From the NCBI RefSeq assembly GCF_020283565.1, contig NC_060065.1, forward strand, positions 40,722,409 to 40,786,408: a DNA stretch of 64,000 nucleotides, given 5' to 3'. This DNA comes from Trifolium pratense. Taxonomy: Eukaryota; Streptophyta; Magnoliopsida; Fabales; Fabaceae. How positions within the stretch are numbered: the first letter of the stretch is position 1; each line of letters begins with the position of its first letter. A model generated the notes under the pieces. The model was not told the origin of the DNA. It searched no databases and saw only the letters and a program-made list of their open reading frames with translations. Made by a program: the position numbers and the translations under genes. This document shows, in pieces, positions 38,826 to 51,300 of this stretch.

Positions 38826-39560
38826 CTATTTCTATACCTAAACCAAAATCAAAGATTTATAATCAACAATTACCACCATAATGCACAATTTGAGTCAATC
38901 TAATTAGTTTCATCATTTGATCTTAGCTTTATTTCTTTCTTAATTTTTTGTTTAGTTAGGTAATTGTTATTGACAATTACCTAATTTCTCAAGCATGTCT
39001 GTAGAAAATAAACCAATTATATGATGTGACATGTAGATAATTAGACCCATTTAACATGTGGCTAGAGACTCCATTTTGAGCAGGCATTGAAGTTTGAGCT
39101 AACGGGCATTGAAGATAATACTTTTTTTTGTCATTTTAGAAAGAAAAAATTTATTTTTATTTAAGTGTCGTTTCGATATTTTAAAGTATAATTTGTCAAT
39201 TATGTATTTTGTTTCTCAATAATTCCACTTGACATTGTCCATAAAATTTAAAGGAGATATATATGCTAAATTTACTTAGAATGATATTTTTTTTTCAATT
39301 ATTATGTTAAAGATATAAAGTTTCGATTGCCATTTAGTGGTAACTAATCTTAGTCAAAGATTAGAAATTGCGACACACAAAGTTTGTTCTTTCTTCTCAA
39401 TTGAATTTTCTTCACACGCGTGTTTTTAATCGAACCTCTAATTATTTGTTGGCTTAAATACACATTTGGTCCCTTACGTTTATTTTAGGTTTCAATTTGG
39501 TCTCTTACATTTAAAAGTATCAATTTGACCCCTTACGTTTATTTTAGATTTCAAGTTAGT
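38826..39560. repeat. Tandem duplication, copy 2
   Basis: Second copy of 38034-38825. It differs by scattered substitutions, loss of about 20 bases near 39052 and gain of about 40 T/A-rich bases near 39120-39160. Continues into the complete MITE. Confidence 0.9.
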
Positions 39561-39782
39561 CATTTCCGTCAATTTTGGCAGCCAATTTGCATATGTGGAC
39601 TGACACGTGGCACTAGGATACACTGACATTTGTACTGTTCAAACGGTGTTAGTGACAAAACTAACAGAAATGACTAACTTGAAACCTAAAATAAACGTAA
39701 TGGACCAAATTGATACATTTTAAACGTGAGGGACCAATTTGAAACCTAAAATAAACGTAAGGACCAAATGTGTAGTTAAGCC
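39451..39782. mobile_element. Complete Mutator-like MITE with perfect 9-bp duplication
   Basis: Ends GGCTTAAATACACATTTGG and (other strand) GGCTTAACTACACATTTGG. Flanked by TTATTTGTT at 39442-39450 and 39783-39791, a perfect 9-mer as expected for Mutator-like transposition. Arms of about 115 bp surround a core with 'tgacacgtggcactagg'. 332 bp, no ORF. Confidence 0.93.
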
Positions 39783-39880
39783 TTATTTGTTTAAGAGGTT
39801 CAAAACTTCAAATCTCCTATCCTATACATCAATTCATTATTGGTAAATACTTCTTTTATCTCTTTATGATGGAGTATGAT

Positions 39881-40486
39881 TGTTGGGTGGAACTCACACT
39901 AGGTAATAAACATTAGGTAATAAAATTGGTACAAGAGGATTAACATTTGTGCCAAGAGATTTCCTAGAAAATCTCTTCCTAACATAACTCTTCCTTTCTC
40001 CGGTTCCCCACTGTGTTGTTCGGGTTGATTATCAAGTCTCACATCACATAGTTTTTGAAATAAAAAAGGAGGTTAAAAAATAGCCACCGGAAAAGTCCAC
40101 ATCGCAATAGAATGATGAAGCAAAGGGGAAAACCAAGGCTATATATTGGACCCTAAGTTCTTTGTTTTTAAATGCACCATTCAGTAGCACTTTGAGCTTA
40201 TATCTCACTTTTTTGTTTTTCTCTTGTACTCTTTTATTAGAGTGTTGTGAGATGTAGTTAGGTATTTGTTTTGGAGAGTGTGGGTGTACTGGGGGTCGTG
40301 GGATGGTTGAAGGTGGTCTATGTATGTGTTGTAACAATTTTCACATAGTGTTTATTCTCTGGTTGTCGTTTTAGATAATGACCGTGGTTTTTTTCTCCGA
40401 TTTTGGAGTTTCCATGTTATATTCTTGTGTTGTGATTGTGTTCTTTTATTTTCTTTATGTCTGTTTTTCCCAACCGACTAACAATT
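39881..40486 (+). mobile_element. Probable decayed copia-type LTR
   Basis: Starts TGTTGGGTGGAACTCACAC. The right half ('ctccgattttggagtttcc', 'cttgtgttgtgattgtg', 'tttttcccaaccgactaaca') resembles the R-U5 part of plant Ty1/copia LTRs. No target duplication or internal region found, so boundaries are approximate. Confidence 0.45.
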
Positions 40487-40712
40487 GCTTACATGAATCA
40501 TGATATTATTCTTTTTTTTTTTAGGTTTAGCTAGTTAGATAAAAGTGTGAAATAAAAACTTGAATAGTTTGACCATTTAATAATGACAAATGTTTTAGTC
40601 CATGTAAACAATATCAAATTAAGGCTAAGAATAATCAAGACATGGTATATATATGAGCTGCTCCTAGGACGATTGTTCGCAAGAACTAAGTTCGACTTTT
40701 GGTGGAAATAAT

Positions 40713-41076
40713 CAGGGACGGATCCAGAATCATATCACATTGGGGGTCAAAAAATAGTAAAATTAATGAATTTGTGTATATAGATTATTTTTGTGTAGAT
40801 TGTCGACGTGAATTTTATGTTATCATATTATAAGTATGAATTTTTCACCGTCGTTTAACATTGATTAATCTCCATTAAAAAATATGTAAAGTACACAAAG
40901 TAATTAGTTCTTCCCTCGGAGCCAAATATTTTGATTTATAACATATATACTAATACAATTGTATTTGTAGAATTAGAGTTAAAAATTTAATTGAATACAT
41001 ATAATGTATATGTAAGAAAGGATTAATGAGGAGGGGGGCCTTGACCACTGCTTGCCACCCCCCACATCCGTCCCTG
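40713..41076. mobile_element. hAT-type MITE
   Basis: Ends CAGGGACGGATCC and (other strand) CAGGGACGGATGT. Inside, 'cacattgggggtc' near the left faces 'ccaccccccacatcc' at the right. Flanking 8-mers GAAATAAT and AAAACAAT match at 6 of 8. 364 bp, no ORF. Confidence 0.8.
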
Positions 41077-41084
41077 AAAACAAT

Positions 41085-42384
41085 TATTAATTAGATTTTA
41101 CTTACCAAAGGGTTAATACCAAAAAAATAAAAAAATAAATTTAAAGCTAAGAATGGACTTATTATTTAGACATGTAACAAATCAAACTTAAACCTAAATA
41201 TTTAATCAAGACAAATTTAAATTTATTTAGACTTTAAAGTGAGTCTAACTCATCTTAACCTATTTCCATCCCTATTTCGGAAAGTCCAACTCTCAAACAC
41301 ACTCTAATGAAAGATGTTTGTATCTTGTGTCCCAATTTCCACCACACTTTAGGTCTTTTATGAACAGTGATCTATGATAATGAAGCAATGGTATATGAGG
41401 TCTGACTTAAAGCTCAAGTTGTCTAAAACATGATCACTATATAATGGACATTCCCTTCTCAAAATAAAAACAAAAAAAGACCATGACTGCAGCACTATGC
41501 ACCATATATATATATATGAGTGAATGAAGCACAATCGCAAATTGCAAAACCACTGAACAAGTTACATAAGACATATACCTTCCATTACATACTGAATCAC
41601 ATTGCTACAAACACAACTAACAGAAATTGCCCATAATGCTATAAATGACTAATTAGAGAGACTTTAATGTTGCTTGATATGATTAAAAGTTTCATTTTAA
41701 GATGAAAGTTTGTATTTGGTTGGACCCTCCAACCACCTAGACCCTTTGACTAGGGAAGGTAATACCCCCTCCCACAATAATTCATAATAATGAATAAAAG
41801 CATTTGTATGTTTGTCAAACTTGTATGTGTTTTTTTTTTGTAGTAGTGTCAACTCAATTTCTCCACACTCCACCAATAATAACTTCCTCAATTTCCTTGA
41901 CTTTTAAATGCTCCCTTTTCATTTAACCAATCCTAGAACACCATTTCATAAAGCTATAAATATCATAGTTTTGTCTTCTACTTACACTACTAAAAATTCC
42001 CTATTTTGTTATCAATTTAAAGAACAAAAGTCATCGCAACTGCGATCAGAAGGGAATGGAACGACTTGATGGCAGAACTGACTTCTGAACCAAATTAGGC
42101 AGTCCAATGAACCGGATACTAGTGGTGAAAAAAATGAAGAAGATTTTATAACAAACTATATAGAGATTATTTTCAAAATCGATTTCTAATTAATCTATCG
42201 TTAAATATTTAGAGACCGGTTTATAGAATGTTGTCAAATTACTCGTCACTAATTTCATGGATTGGATCAATTTAGAAATTGAATTTTAAATTCAAACTAG
42301 AAATAAAAAATCATTTTATAGTTGATCAAACCTATGAAATTTCCCTACAATGACTATAAGATATTTTTTATCACAATTAGAACT
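41085..42384. other. Intergenic, no gene recognised
   Basis: AT-rich. A 64-codon minus frame at 41697-41891 has no recognisable family. 'Tataaatatcatag' near 41955 looks like a TATA box but no gene follows. Confidence 0.35.
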
Positions 42385-42720
42385 TGTTTGGATTGACTTA
42401 AGCACTTATGACACAATTTGGAGAACTTACAAAAAACAGCTTATAAATTATACAAAATAATTTGACTTTGTGTTATCTTTATGGTTCATTTGGATTTGCT
42501 TATTTGAATTTATCTACTAACATAAATTTTGTGAGATTTTTCTGGAGAACTTTTGAAAACAGCTTATGACAATTTTCATAGGTTTGTTTTAGCTTATTTT
42601 CATAAGTTCTACATTATAGCTTATGAAAACAGCTTGTATCATATATAAAAACAATATATCTTTTATTTTATCTTTTGCTATAAAAATAGTCTATGTATGC
42701 TTATACTTAAGCGCTTATCA
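42385..42720. repeat. AGCTTATGAAAA-type repeat, two partial copies
   Basis: Contains 'cttgtttggattgactta', then 'catttggatttgcttatttg', 'aaaacagcttatgacaa' and 'tagcttatgaaaacagctt'. A further piece lies at 43480-43590, after the TRIM insertion. Confidence 0.6.
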
Positions 42721-42734
42721 TGTTAAGCACTAGT

Positions 42735-42815
42735 GCTATAAACTGAATCGAACCCCTGACCTCTTCATCTCCACTCCCTAACACATTACCTTCAACCACC
42801 AAACCATCCTTATAA
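42735..42815 (-). mobile_element. tRNA-related SINE head, minus strand
   Basis: On the minus strand an A-box-like 'gatggtttggtggttgaagg' is followed about 40 bases later by a B box 'aggggttcgattc'. Short remnant, no tail identified; lies directly next to the TRIM. Confidence 0.45.
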
Positions 42816-42818
42816 CTT

Positions 42819-43456
42819 TGTTGAGAATATAACAAGTGTGAGTTTGTGGAAATAGTCCTACATTGGATAGGAATGTGGTGACTTGAGCATTTATAAGTGG
42901 GAGAACTCACTCACCTATCACCTTAAGGTTTTGGGTGAACAAGTGGTGTGTCTCCCACAAAGGTGTGTTGCTCAAAAGAACAAGTGCCACAAAAGTGGAT
43001 GCTCCACGCCCGACCCTCCCCCGATCGTTGCGCTAACAAATGGTATCACGAGCTTTTGGTTTCAAGAAAGGGACCGGCTTACTTGTATCGAAAAGTACCC
43101 CACATAGTCAGGGGTAAGTGTCCCACATGTGGGTAAAAGAGTGTCCCGTTGAAGTAAGTCAACGGCGGTACAAAGTGTATGTGGAAGAAAGAGCTTCCAC
43201 TTGAGGGGGAGCATTGTGGACTCACATTTGAGGGGGAGTGTTGAGAATATAACAAGTGTGAGTTTGTGGAAATAGTTCCACATTGGATAGAAATTGGTGA
43301 TTTAAGCATTTATAAGTGGGAGAACTCACTCACATATCACCTTAAGGTTTTGAGTGAACAAGTGGTGTGTCTCCCACAAAGGTGTGTTGCTCAAAAGAAC
43401 AAGTGCCACAAAAGTGAATGCTCCTCGCTCGACCCTCCCAGATTGTTGCGCCAACA
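42819..43456 (+). mobile_element. Complete TRIM (terminal-repeat retrotransposon in miniature)
   Basis: Two near-identical LTRs, 42819-43038 and 43239-43456, each start TGTTGAGAATATAACAAG and end in AACA. A primer-binding site TGGTATCACGAGC (43041-43053, close to the initiator-Met site) follows the 5' LTR, and a polypurine tract TTTGAGGGGGAG (about 43227-43238) precedes the 3' LTR. Flanking 5-mers AACTT and AACTC match at 4 of 5. The 200-bp interior has no ORF, so it would depend on proteins from other elements. Confidence 0.9.
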
Positions 43457-45656
43457 AACTCCCCAAATAAGTTGTTTATTCAAACTGATCATCAATAGTT
43501 TATTCATAAGTGCTTATCATATATATAAATGCTTATACTATAAGCTACAAAAGAAACTACTATTTATGCAAACACAACCTTAATCTTAATTATTCATAAA
43601 CTTAGTTGGAAACTTCCAAATTTGAAACACTTACAAGCAAAGTTGACTTAATACCTGATGATATTCTTGTTGCGATATGACAGTTATATCTCTATTGCCA
43701 TGTGTATGTCACTCATAGTCTCAAATTATTATTGCCGTTATAGCAATCGAGGTTGATGTTACCAAATGTTTGGTTGTGATTGGTGGTTATGATTTTTAAC
43801 ATGTGCTATGCAACCAATCTTTTTTAGTGCTTCTATCTTTTGCAATATCAACAAAACCTGAACTGATGAAGACATATTCATATCATATAGTAGTGTACTT
43901 TGATGGAATATGCTCATCTTTTTTGTGATATAACATAACACACCTTAAAAAGGTGGAGGTGCCACTAATAAAACGATCACAATCAATACTTTTTTTTATT
44001 TATGAACTTGGACCATTTATGTGTAAAGTTTTTTTTAAGCAAATCTTGGACCATGTATGTGTATGGTTAGCAATTAATTAACGTAGTTTTTTTTTTGACA
44101 CAATTAATTAACTTAGTTAAAAAGTAAACATTAAGTAAATGACCTCAATTGTTAATGTGATTCAGGTGTTTTCTTGTTGCAAGAGAGTATAAATATTTCA
44201 ATTTAGATCATTTAGTTTAATTAATATCATGTTCTCATTACCTCCACAAGTTTTTTCTATGTTAATAAATTGACTGTAAAAAAGATAAAATTATTGGTAT
44301 TATTAAAGATTTAAGTACTTAAAATATTTAGTTTGTCATGCTGAGTAATAAAATTTACATGGGGTTTTGATTCTCTATAGTCGCCTCACAGGTACATGAG
44401 TGACTATAGAAATCTTAATACAATGCACATGTATCTTTTTGTAAAACGATTATATATGGATTAAATGATGTTCATCATATTTCTACGTATTTGACAGCCC
44501 ATTTTTGTCTAAGAGGAGTCTTTCGGTGGCATATTCTGATCATTCTTTTCCTTACTTTGAACAATATGAGTCATCAGTTCAGACATCAGATGCTACCACT
44601 TTCAAGATAATAAGACATTCAACCGAATTTACAACGAGTCATCAGTTCAGATATCACGCGCAACATTTTGGTTGTTCATTTTATCTTATTTTTTTGAAAT
44701 ATGAATCTAGTCACTTTAGAGTTTAGATTGGACCAACAAAAATAAATTAAATCTTTTTTTTTTGTTCATTTGTTTTTTTTTCTAATCATCATTTTCTTTT
44801 ATAAAAAAGACCTACAACTATATTTTAAAAAATTGAGGCCACCAAAAAAATGGAGGCGCGACAGGCACCTTGCACTACCTCAAGGTTGCTCCTGCTCATA
44901 TCGACTTCTCTATTAGATCAATAAGACACATCTTCTCACCGTATGAACGATTAGGCATCCAACCCAAGAGCGGCCAGATCCTTAGCTACATTATAAATTT
45001 ATTAAATAAATCTCTCACTTAAATCTTCATTAACAATTGAGATCACAACCACAAATACTGCAACTCAGAATCATTTTGGTTTATTTAATATACATCCCTT
45101 GACATCAACATCAAGTAAAAAGGGTCTCTAGTTAGTGAATTTGCAATCTACAAACATGGACTTCAAGAATCAAGAGAACTAACTATTGAAGAACACCTTC
45201 TCTTGTGCTCTGTTTTTTCTCATAAACATCTTAACAATTAACAAATCATTAAAAAAGACATGGATTTAAAGAGAACTAACAATTTAAGAACACTCACCAT
45301 ATAAATAATCAAATATAAACATTAATTATAACTGATATTTACAACACAAAACTGTGCTGAAACATAAGTTTACAGTGACTGTGACAGTAATCACATACTA
45401 CAATATCACATTCTTTTATACTTTCATATCATTCACAATCAAGTGATTCCAGCTGAGCTTTCATTTCTACCTACATGCAAAAGCTACAAGCTGGTCTCAA
45501 GAAAAAGTGCTTCCAAAAAAAAAAAAAAAAAAAAAAGAATGCAGAAAATAAATAATATTCTGCTGTGAAAAACAGAGGAGTAGATTCCGGGGACAATATC
45601 TGCAACCATCCCTCAGTAAAATCTTTCCTCTCACAAACGAGTCACTCACTGAGTCA
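43457..45656. other. Intergenic, NCED 3' side
   Basis: The phrase 'gagtcatcagttcagacatc' is repeated near 44568 and 44636, so the frame 44505-44726 is probably repeat-derived. An A tract of about 22 lies at 45517-45538. The NCED 3'UTR must be within about 45400-45656; no AATAAA on the minus strand was found. Confidence 0.4.
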
Positions 45657-47465
45657 TCACTCTTGTTTCTTCAAATCATTTGAATGTATGAATGTTCCAT
45701 GAAACCCATAAGGAACACGAGATGGAAGGTGAATTGAAGCTTCAAGCTTCAAATTCACCGCATTCACAATCTGCAATTCTGATTTCCATTCTTTTTCATC
45801 ATGAACAAATGTCAAAATATATCCATCATCTTCATTTTGAGAATCTGAATTTGGTAAAAACAGAGGCTCACCACCAAATCTATTTTCACCATAAATATAT
45901 TTCTTGACTTCACCACTGAAAAGATCGACTTTGGCGAAACCGGAAACTTTAGGCCATGGTTCAGCAAGAGCAAGATAAGCAAATTGTGTCTTTCTACCCA
46001 ATTTGTTCTTGTTCACCATTCCAGCTTCTAAATTCACTTGTTCAGATTCTTTAATTATCGCTTTCCTCGTCGATTTTCCAGTCTTCAAATTCAATCTAAT
46101 CTCAGATAAAACACTCTCTAAACTCTCATCACATTCATTAAAAATCGAATCAGCCGGTGTCATACATGATCCAATCACAACAACTTCATCACTTTCAGGC
46201 TCTTCCCAAGCATTCCAAAGATGAAAACAAAAACACTCAGGTGCATCAATCCATATCATCTCAGAAGCATCTACTGCATTCTTCGACAAAACACCGAACC
46301 TCGAAACCTTCTCCTTATCGTAAACAACCGGCGATCCACCGCGAATCATTTCCCCGAGTTTAAACACAACTTGTTGATCAGGTACAACTACGAAATTCTC
46401 AGTTATAGCAAAATCATGCATCATAGTTGGTTCAGCTAAGGGAATTTCAACATCAGGTGATTTAACACCGTTAGAATCAAAACGGAAATATTTCAAATAA
46501 GGCTTCTGAACGACGTCGTAGCTTAAAGCATAAAGGTTGTTATCAACTGGATCAAGTTTTGGATGTGCTATCATTGTTGATTTCAGTTGGTTATTAAAAT
46601 CGTAACGGCAAACGGTCGTTAAATCGCCGTTAGGTGTTACACGAATATGATAAGGGATATCATCTTCAGACATAGCTAATAAACGGTTATTGAAATAAAC
46701 TAAACCGGCGTTAGCAACACCCATTCCGTGGGTCCCATCAACAAGCCCACATACACTTCGTGCGTAATATAGCATCAGCCGGGCTATACCCGAATGACCG
46801 TGAAGTTCACCAATGGCTTTTGGGAAAACGGGCTTGCCAAGGGCTTTTTCTTGGGCTAAACGGTGGGTTTCAGTGAAGCGGCAAGAATAACTAACGGAGC
46901 CGTTAGTGAATTTAACGGCGTGGACCATACCATCACCGTCAAAGAAATGATGACCGGCTACTGGCTCGTAAAGTGGATTTGCGCCGTTACGAAGGTAAAC
47001 GCCGTCAATGTGTTTTGGTAATTTACCGGTAATTGGAAGTGATTGTGTTACCGGGTGTTCAGGTACTGGAGCAAAGTTACCGGCTATTTGGACACGTGGG
47101 TCTGAGGTTTTTGGTAGTGGGTGTTTTTGTTCTTGTTTGATTAACGTTGTTTCGACGAAGTCGAGGGCTGTTGCGGCGGCTTTTTGTAGTAGGTTCCATT
47201 TTTGTTGTTGGTTTTGTTTAGGTAATGGTTTAGTATTGGTGTTTGGTTTTGTTTCTTTTATGGGCTTGGGTTGAGTAGGTTGGTATTTTTTAGGGAAAGG
47301 AAGTGTTGTTTGGAGTGAACAAGAGATTCTGTTTTTGGAAGTTGATATTTTCTTCTTTAAGATAATTGAATTCGAATTTGAGCTCAAATCTTTGAAAGGA
47401 GAAGAATATTTTGATGAAGAAGATGAAAATTTTGTGTTAATCCATGAAGCACTTGATGTAGCCAT
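45657..47465 (-). CDS. NCED: 9-cis-epoxycarotenoid dioxygenase, intronless
   Basis: Plastid enzyme that cleaves 9-cis-violaxanthin/9'-cis-neoxanthin to xanthoxin, the committed and usually limiting step of ABA synthesis. The 602-aa frame has no intron, as is usual for NCEDs. The Ser-rich N-terminus (to about residue 50) is a plastid transit peptide; an amphipathic region around [18 protein letters not shown] (92-109) matches the membrane-binding helix of NCEDs. The four iron-binding histidines are present: His301 (AHPKLD), His350 (MMHDFAITE), His415 (CFHLWNAW) and His589 (GFHGTF), nearly the numbering of maize VP14. Fe-coordination second-shell acids and the RNGANP motif are also seen. The start was set at 47465 because the frame stays open upstream to 47714, but the TATA box lies inside that extension and no other ATG occurs in the leader. 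Likely drought-induced. Paralogue number not assigned. Confidence 0.96.
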   Translation of the reverse strand: MATSSASWINTKFSSSSSKYSSPFKDLSSNSNSIILKKKISTSKNRISCSLQTTLPFPKKYQPTQPKPIKETKPNTNTKPLPKQNQQQKWNLLQKAAATALDFVETTLIKQEQKHPLPKTSDPRVQIAGNFAPVPEHPVTQSLPITGKLPKHIDGVYLRNGANPLYEPVAGHHFFDGDGMVHAVKFTNGSVSYSCRFTETHRLAQEKALGKPVFPKAIGELHGHSGIARLMLYYARSVCGLVDGTHGMGVANAGLVYFNNRLLAMSEDDIPYHIRVTPNGDLTTVCRYDFNNQLKSTMIAHPKLDPVDNNLYALSYDVVQKPYLKYFRFDSNGVKSPDVEIPLAEPTMMHDFAITENFVVVPDQQVVFKLGEMIRGGSPVVYDKEKVSRFGVLSKNAVDASEMIWIDAPECFCFHLWNAWEEPESDEVVVIGSCMTPADSIFNECDESLESVLSEIRLNLKTGKSTRKAIIKESEQVNLEAGMVNKNKLGRKTQFAYLALAEPWPKVSGFAKVDLFSGEVKKYIYGENRFGGEPLFLPNSDSQNEDDGYILTFVHDEKEWKSELQIVNAVNLKLEASIHLPSRVPYGFHGTFIHSNDLKKQE

Positions 47466-47660
47466 ATATAGTGATTGTTGCAATTGTTCCCTATTTTGAA
47501 AAGTGTGGCGGTTGTAGCAAGAAATAATAATAATAATAATTGTGTTGTGTATTATGAGTAGACAAAGAAAAGGGTGTTTGTGTTTTGTGTTTTGTGTTTG
47601 TGAGAATGAGAATGTAAGAGAGAGCGAGAGTTGAGGGGAGTGGAGAGTGAGATATTGGGG

Positions 47661-47669
47661 TATATATAG
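47661..47669 (-). promoter_or_regulatory. TATA box of NCED
   Basis: ACTATATATA on the minus strand, about 196 bases before the start codon. It implies a leader of about 165 bases, which is CA/TA-rich and contains no upstream ATG. Confidence 0.75.
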
Positions 47670-47710
47670 TGGGAGAGAGGAGAGATTGAAGTAAGAGATG
47701 TAAGAGAAGA

Positions 47711-47718
47711 CCACGTGT
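47711..47718 (-). promoter_or_regulatory. G-box / ABRE near the NCED core promoter
   Basis: Minus strand reads ACACGTGG, a canonical ABRE/G-box bound by bZIP factors, about 45 bases upstream of the TATA box. Known NCED genes are drought-induced through G-box elements; function here is inferred. Confidence 0.65.
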
Positions 47719-48009
47719 AAGATTAAGAAAATGGAAGAAGGGACTCATTGAAAAGGTAAGAGGATTTCATTGCCAATAAGTGATCAAGACAAGGTAGGGT
47801 ATCAGTGAGGTTCATTGATGCATCATATAATGCCACGAATACCTTATTTCTTTTTCTCTCTCTACAATAACCTACTGTTTATTATAATGTGCCTACCATT
47901 ATAATATGTTGACAAAAAAATAATATTATCATTATAATATTGAGAAAGTTCCTTAAATTTAGAGCAATTACACATGATAATTGATGACACATGAAAATAA
48001 CAAATAAAC

Positions 48010-48345
48010 TCCTCATTTTCATCTCTAAATATGAGGGTTTCACAAAAAAGGGGTGTCACTGCAATGAATCTATTCATCTAAATAAATAAGATGAATTTCC
48101 TTTAATATATGAGTAGATTGAAATTACTTCTCATATCTAAATATGAGAGTTTCACAAGAAAGTGATGTCACTGTAGACTCCTAAATATGTAATGTGATTT
48201 TACTTTAATCTATGAATAGATTGAAATGATTTCTCATCTTTAAATACGGGAGTTTCACTCGAAAGTGATGTCATTGTAGAAAATATATTCCCCTAAACAT
48301 GTAAGACGTTTTAACTTTAATAAACATATTGAAATTACTTCTCAT
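48010..48345 (-). repeat. Three-copy tandem repeat (103-111 bp) upstream of NCED
   Basis: Units start near 48010, 48119 and 48222, with a stub at 48330. Each has 'tgaaattacttctcat', 'taaatatgagagtttcac', 'aagtgatgtcactgtag' and 'ttactttaatctatgaatag'. The array lies 0.55-0.88 kb upstream of the NCED start. Confidence 0.85.
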
Positions 48346-51300
48346 AACAAAAAAATTGTTGAAATTAGAAAAATAAAAGTCTTTCTCTAATATTTTATTA
48401 TTTTTTATAAAATAAATTGATAAATAAAAAGTATATCTAATGACAAAATTTATTAACAAAAGATACATTTAAGGATTAATTTAACTTAGGAAAGCAACAT
48501 TAAGAAAGGTTTTTATATTTTTGGTACATATTAAGGATTATAACAATAAACCAATGAATTTTTGAAACAGATAATCAGTTGTTCGATCTCTAATCCTACG
48601 TATAAAAAATGGACCTAAAATTTTAATTTTATTTTTCATAATATTGACGTGATCCTTAACATATTTAAGACTAAAGTGATGGTTTCCTCGTAAAAAGAAA
48701 ATAAAGATAGAAAGAGAAAAGAAAATGAAATGAAAGCAACAAAACAAAAGTGATATATAAAAATGGTTCTCTATTGGCCCATTAAGTTTGTAAAGATGCA
48801 TGATGTATTTGGGCTTTTGATTAATTCATAGCATTGCCTTTGTTAAGGGGTGGACTTAGTTTGGTAAGTGAGTGAGTGGGGAAACCATTTTGTTTGTAAT
48901 TTTGTACACGTCTAACCCCGCGTTGCTCCCTCTATGAGACTGTGACTTTCACTACACGTGGCCAAATTATCTTCGTCTCTCTTTTTTTTTCTTCTTTCAT
49001 TTTCTTTCGTTTCAACTTCGAAATTATAGGTCACATCATATACACTGCCCCACACGTTTGCTTTGCCTTCTTTAATCTTTCCTACTATATCTCATCTCAT
49101 GCACATTCTATTCATGCTTTATATTACTTAATTATTAGTATTGCCTAATTTTATTAATCAATGTACCTAGCTCGTGCTATTTTTTAGTCTTTCTTTCATG
49201 AGTTAAAATGTATTTTTTCTACCCACCGTGATTGAATTCGAAAATTATTCTCTAGACTTATATATCCATCTCAATATGTTAATATATAATCTTATTGAAA
49301 TTAAAAGATGTTGTCATGTAAATTAAACCCAGTTAATTGAGATATCCTATTATAAATGTAAGAGTCAAAGTTCGAATCTCGAATACTTCATTAAAAAATA
49401 TTAAAAAATGTTAATGAATAATCCATATACATCTTTTTTATTGCTAAAAAATATTTATTATGGCATATAGCGAATATATCATATATTTCGTATTACTATT
49501 AAATTACGAGTAAAATATCAAATTGTTAAGTTCAAATAAATCTTGATTGTTTCTAACATACCCACAATCTTAGCGAAGTTTTGTGAACATGAGAAAGACA
49601 TGCATGTTTTCTATTCAACTATTATTTATTTGATTAGTCTTTACTTGACATTGAAGAATTCCGTTGACTCAAAATTCAACTTTTTTCCATTCTCGACTAG
49701 CATTTAGGGTTTTTTTGAACATTTACCTTAACGAAAAATTCATTAACTATTCGAAATCAATTACTTAATTACATTGTATTTATTTTTGTAAATTATATAT
49801 AGTACTATTATGTTGCATTGAAACTTATCCAAACCGTTAGGTATAAATAAAGTATAGATATAGACTATATATACTTCTCAAGTTTTAATATTTTTAATTG
49901 AAAAAGTATATGAAAAAATAACAATTAAATACGTATCGTCCATATTATTATTCCTTAATTTAAATAACTTTCTAATTAAAATCCTTGACTGGGTAAACAA
50001 TATTCTTGCACTTTGGCATGTTTAATGTTGACAAAAATTGACTCTTAGCTACGTGTACGGCTATATTTTGACTGAATAAGCCCAAACATTGCATAGACTT
50101 CACGAAAAGAGTTCCAAAAAGTGATTAGGTAATTTAATTGTATTTTTCTTCCTCAATCCTCAATTAATATTTTTTGACTCATCTTCTCCAATTAACTAAT
50201 AAACCAAATCAAAATTTGTACCTTTGTAAAACAATGTTTGTAAAAGGTATAAATTGATCGAATGATGTAATGCATGATGCAACAAAATGCACTATTTGAA
50301 GAGATATTTCTTCTAGCTTTGCTTTATATTTATATTTATATATCTATAATCTATAATGGCCAATGGATAAATACATCATAATCACAACATACAGAAGCTC
50401 TTGTAGCATCTAACAGAGTGGACCAGGAAACTTTGTGTTGTCATAACTCCATTTGCAAAGAAAGGAAGTAATGAAACATATATAGATAGTAGGTATCTCA
50501 AACATAGCAACAAAAACAATGGACACAAGCAAAAATTTAGAGATTTAAACATAAAACATTATTTCAAAGTTAAGTTTAAGGTTCCTTCATGTTACATTAT
50601 TGGATTCTTTGTTAGTCCCATTTGTCTACTTGATCTCAACCGTACATTTATGCTACTGATTCATCTCTGTCAAATTTTGCTTATTAATAATTAACTTGTA
50701 TTTAAAAATCATATTTAAAATGGTATAAATTGAATGTGATTTTTAGGTACAAGTTAATTATTTAATGAACAAAATAAAAATCACATTTAAAATTTATTCA
50801 AAAAAAAAATCACATTCAAAATAATAATAATAATTGTGAAAATAAATAATAAGGGTTTAATTTTGATACACTTGTCAACAAATTGACTGATTTTTTTTGT
50901 TGTATAGCTGAAATTATGTGGAATATAAATAGATTTTTATACGGAGAATATTCTAATTCTCTTATTCATTAATTATTTTATTAATCATTAGCTCTCTATA
51001 TATAGAGTTTATTTATTTATTTATTTATTTTTATAAAAGAGGGCTATTATTTAATTGTAATAAAAAAAATATTTCTAAATTATATTTAAAAAAACAAAGG
51101 TGGTGGAAAAGATGATAATTAGGCAAGAAAAAAAAAACCTCTATAACAACTTGGTAATTGGTCCCATCAGATTAAACTCATCAACAACAAAAACCTATTT
51201 AGAAAATCTAAAGCGAAAATTTCTAATCATATATATGAAGACAATTTTTCCATTTAAGCTTAAGCTTCTAAGGGACCAGACTCACATTAGTAAAGGCTTC

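Noticed and set aside
42883..43583. Repeated ORFs of 62-105 codons
   Set aside because: They are reading frames through the two TRIM LTRs, which is why they look alike.
47491..47748. 85-codon minus frame upstream of NCED
   Set aside because: Overlaps the promoter and leader, begins above the TATA box and has no homology.
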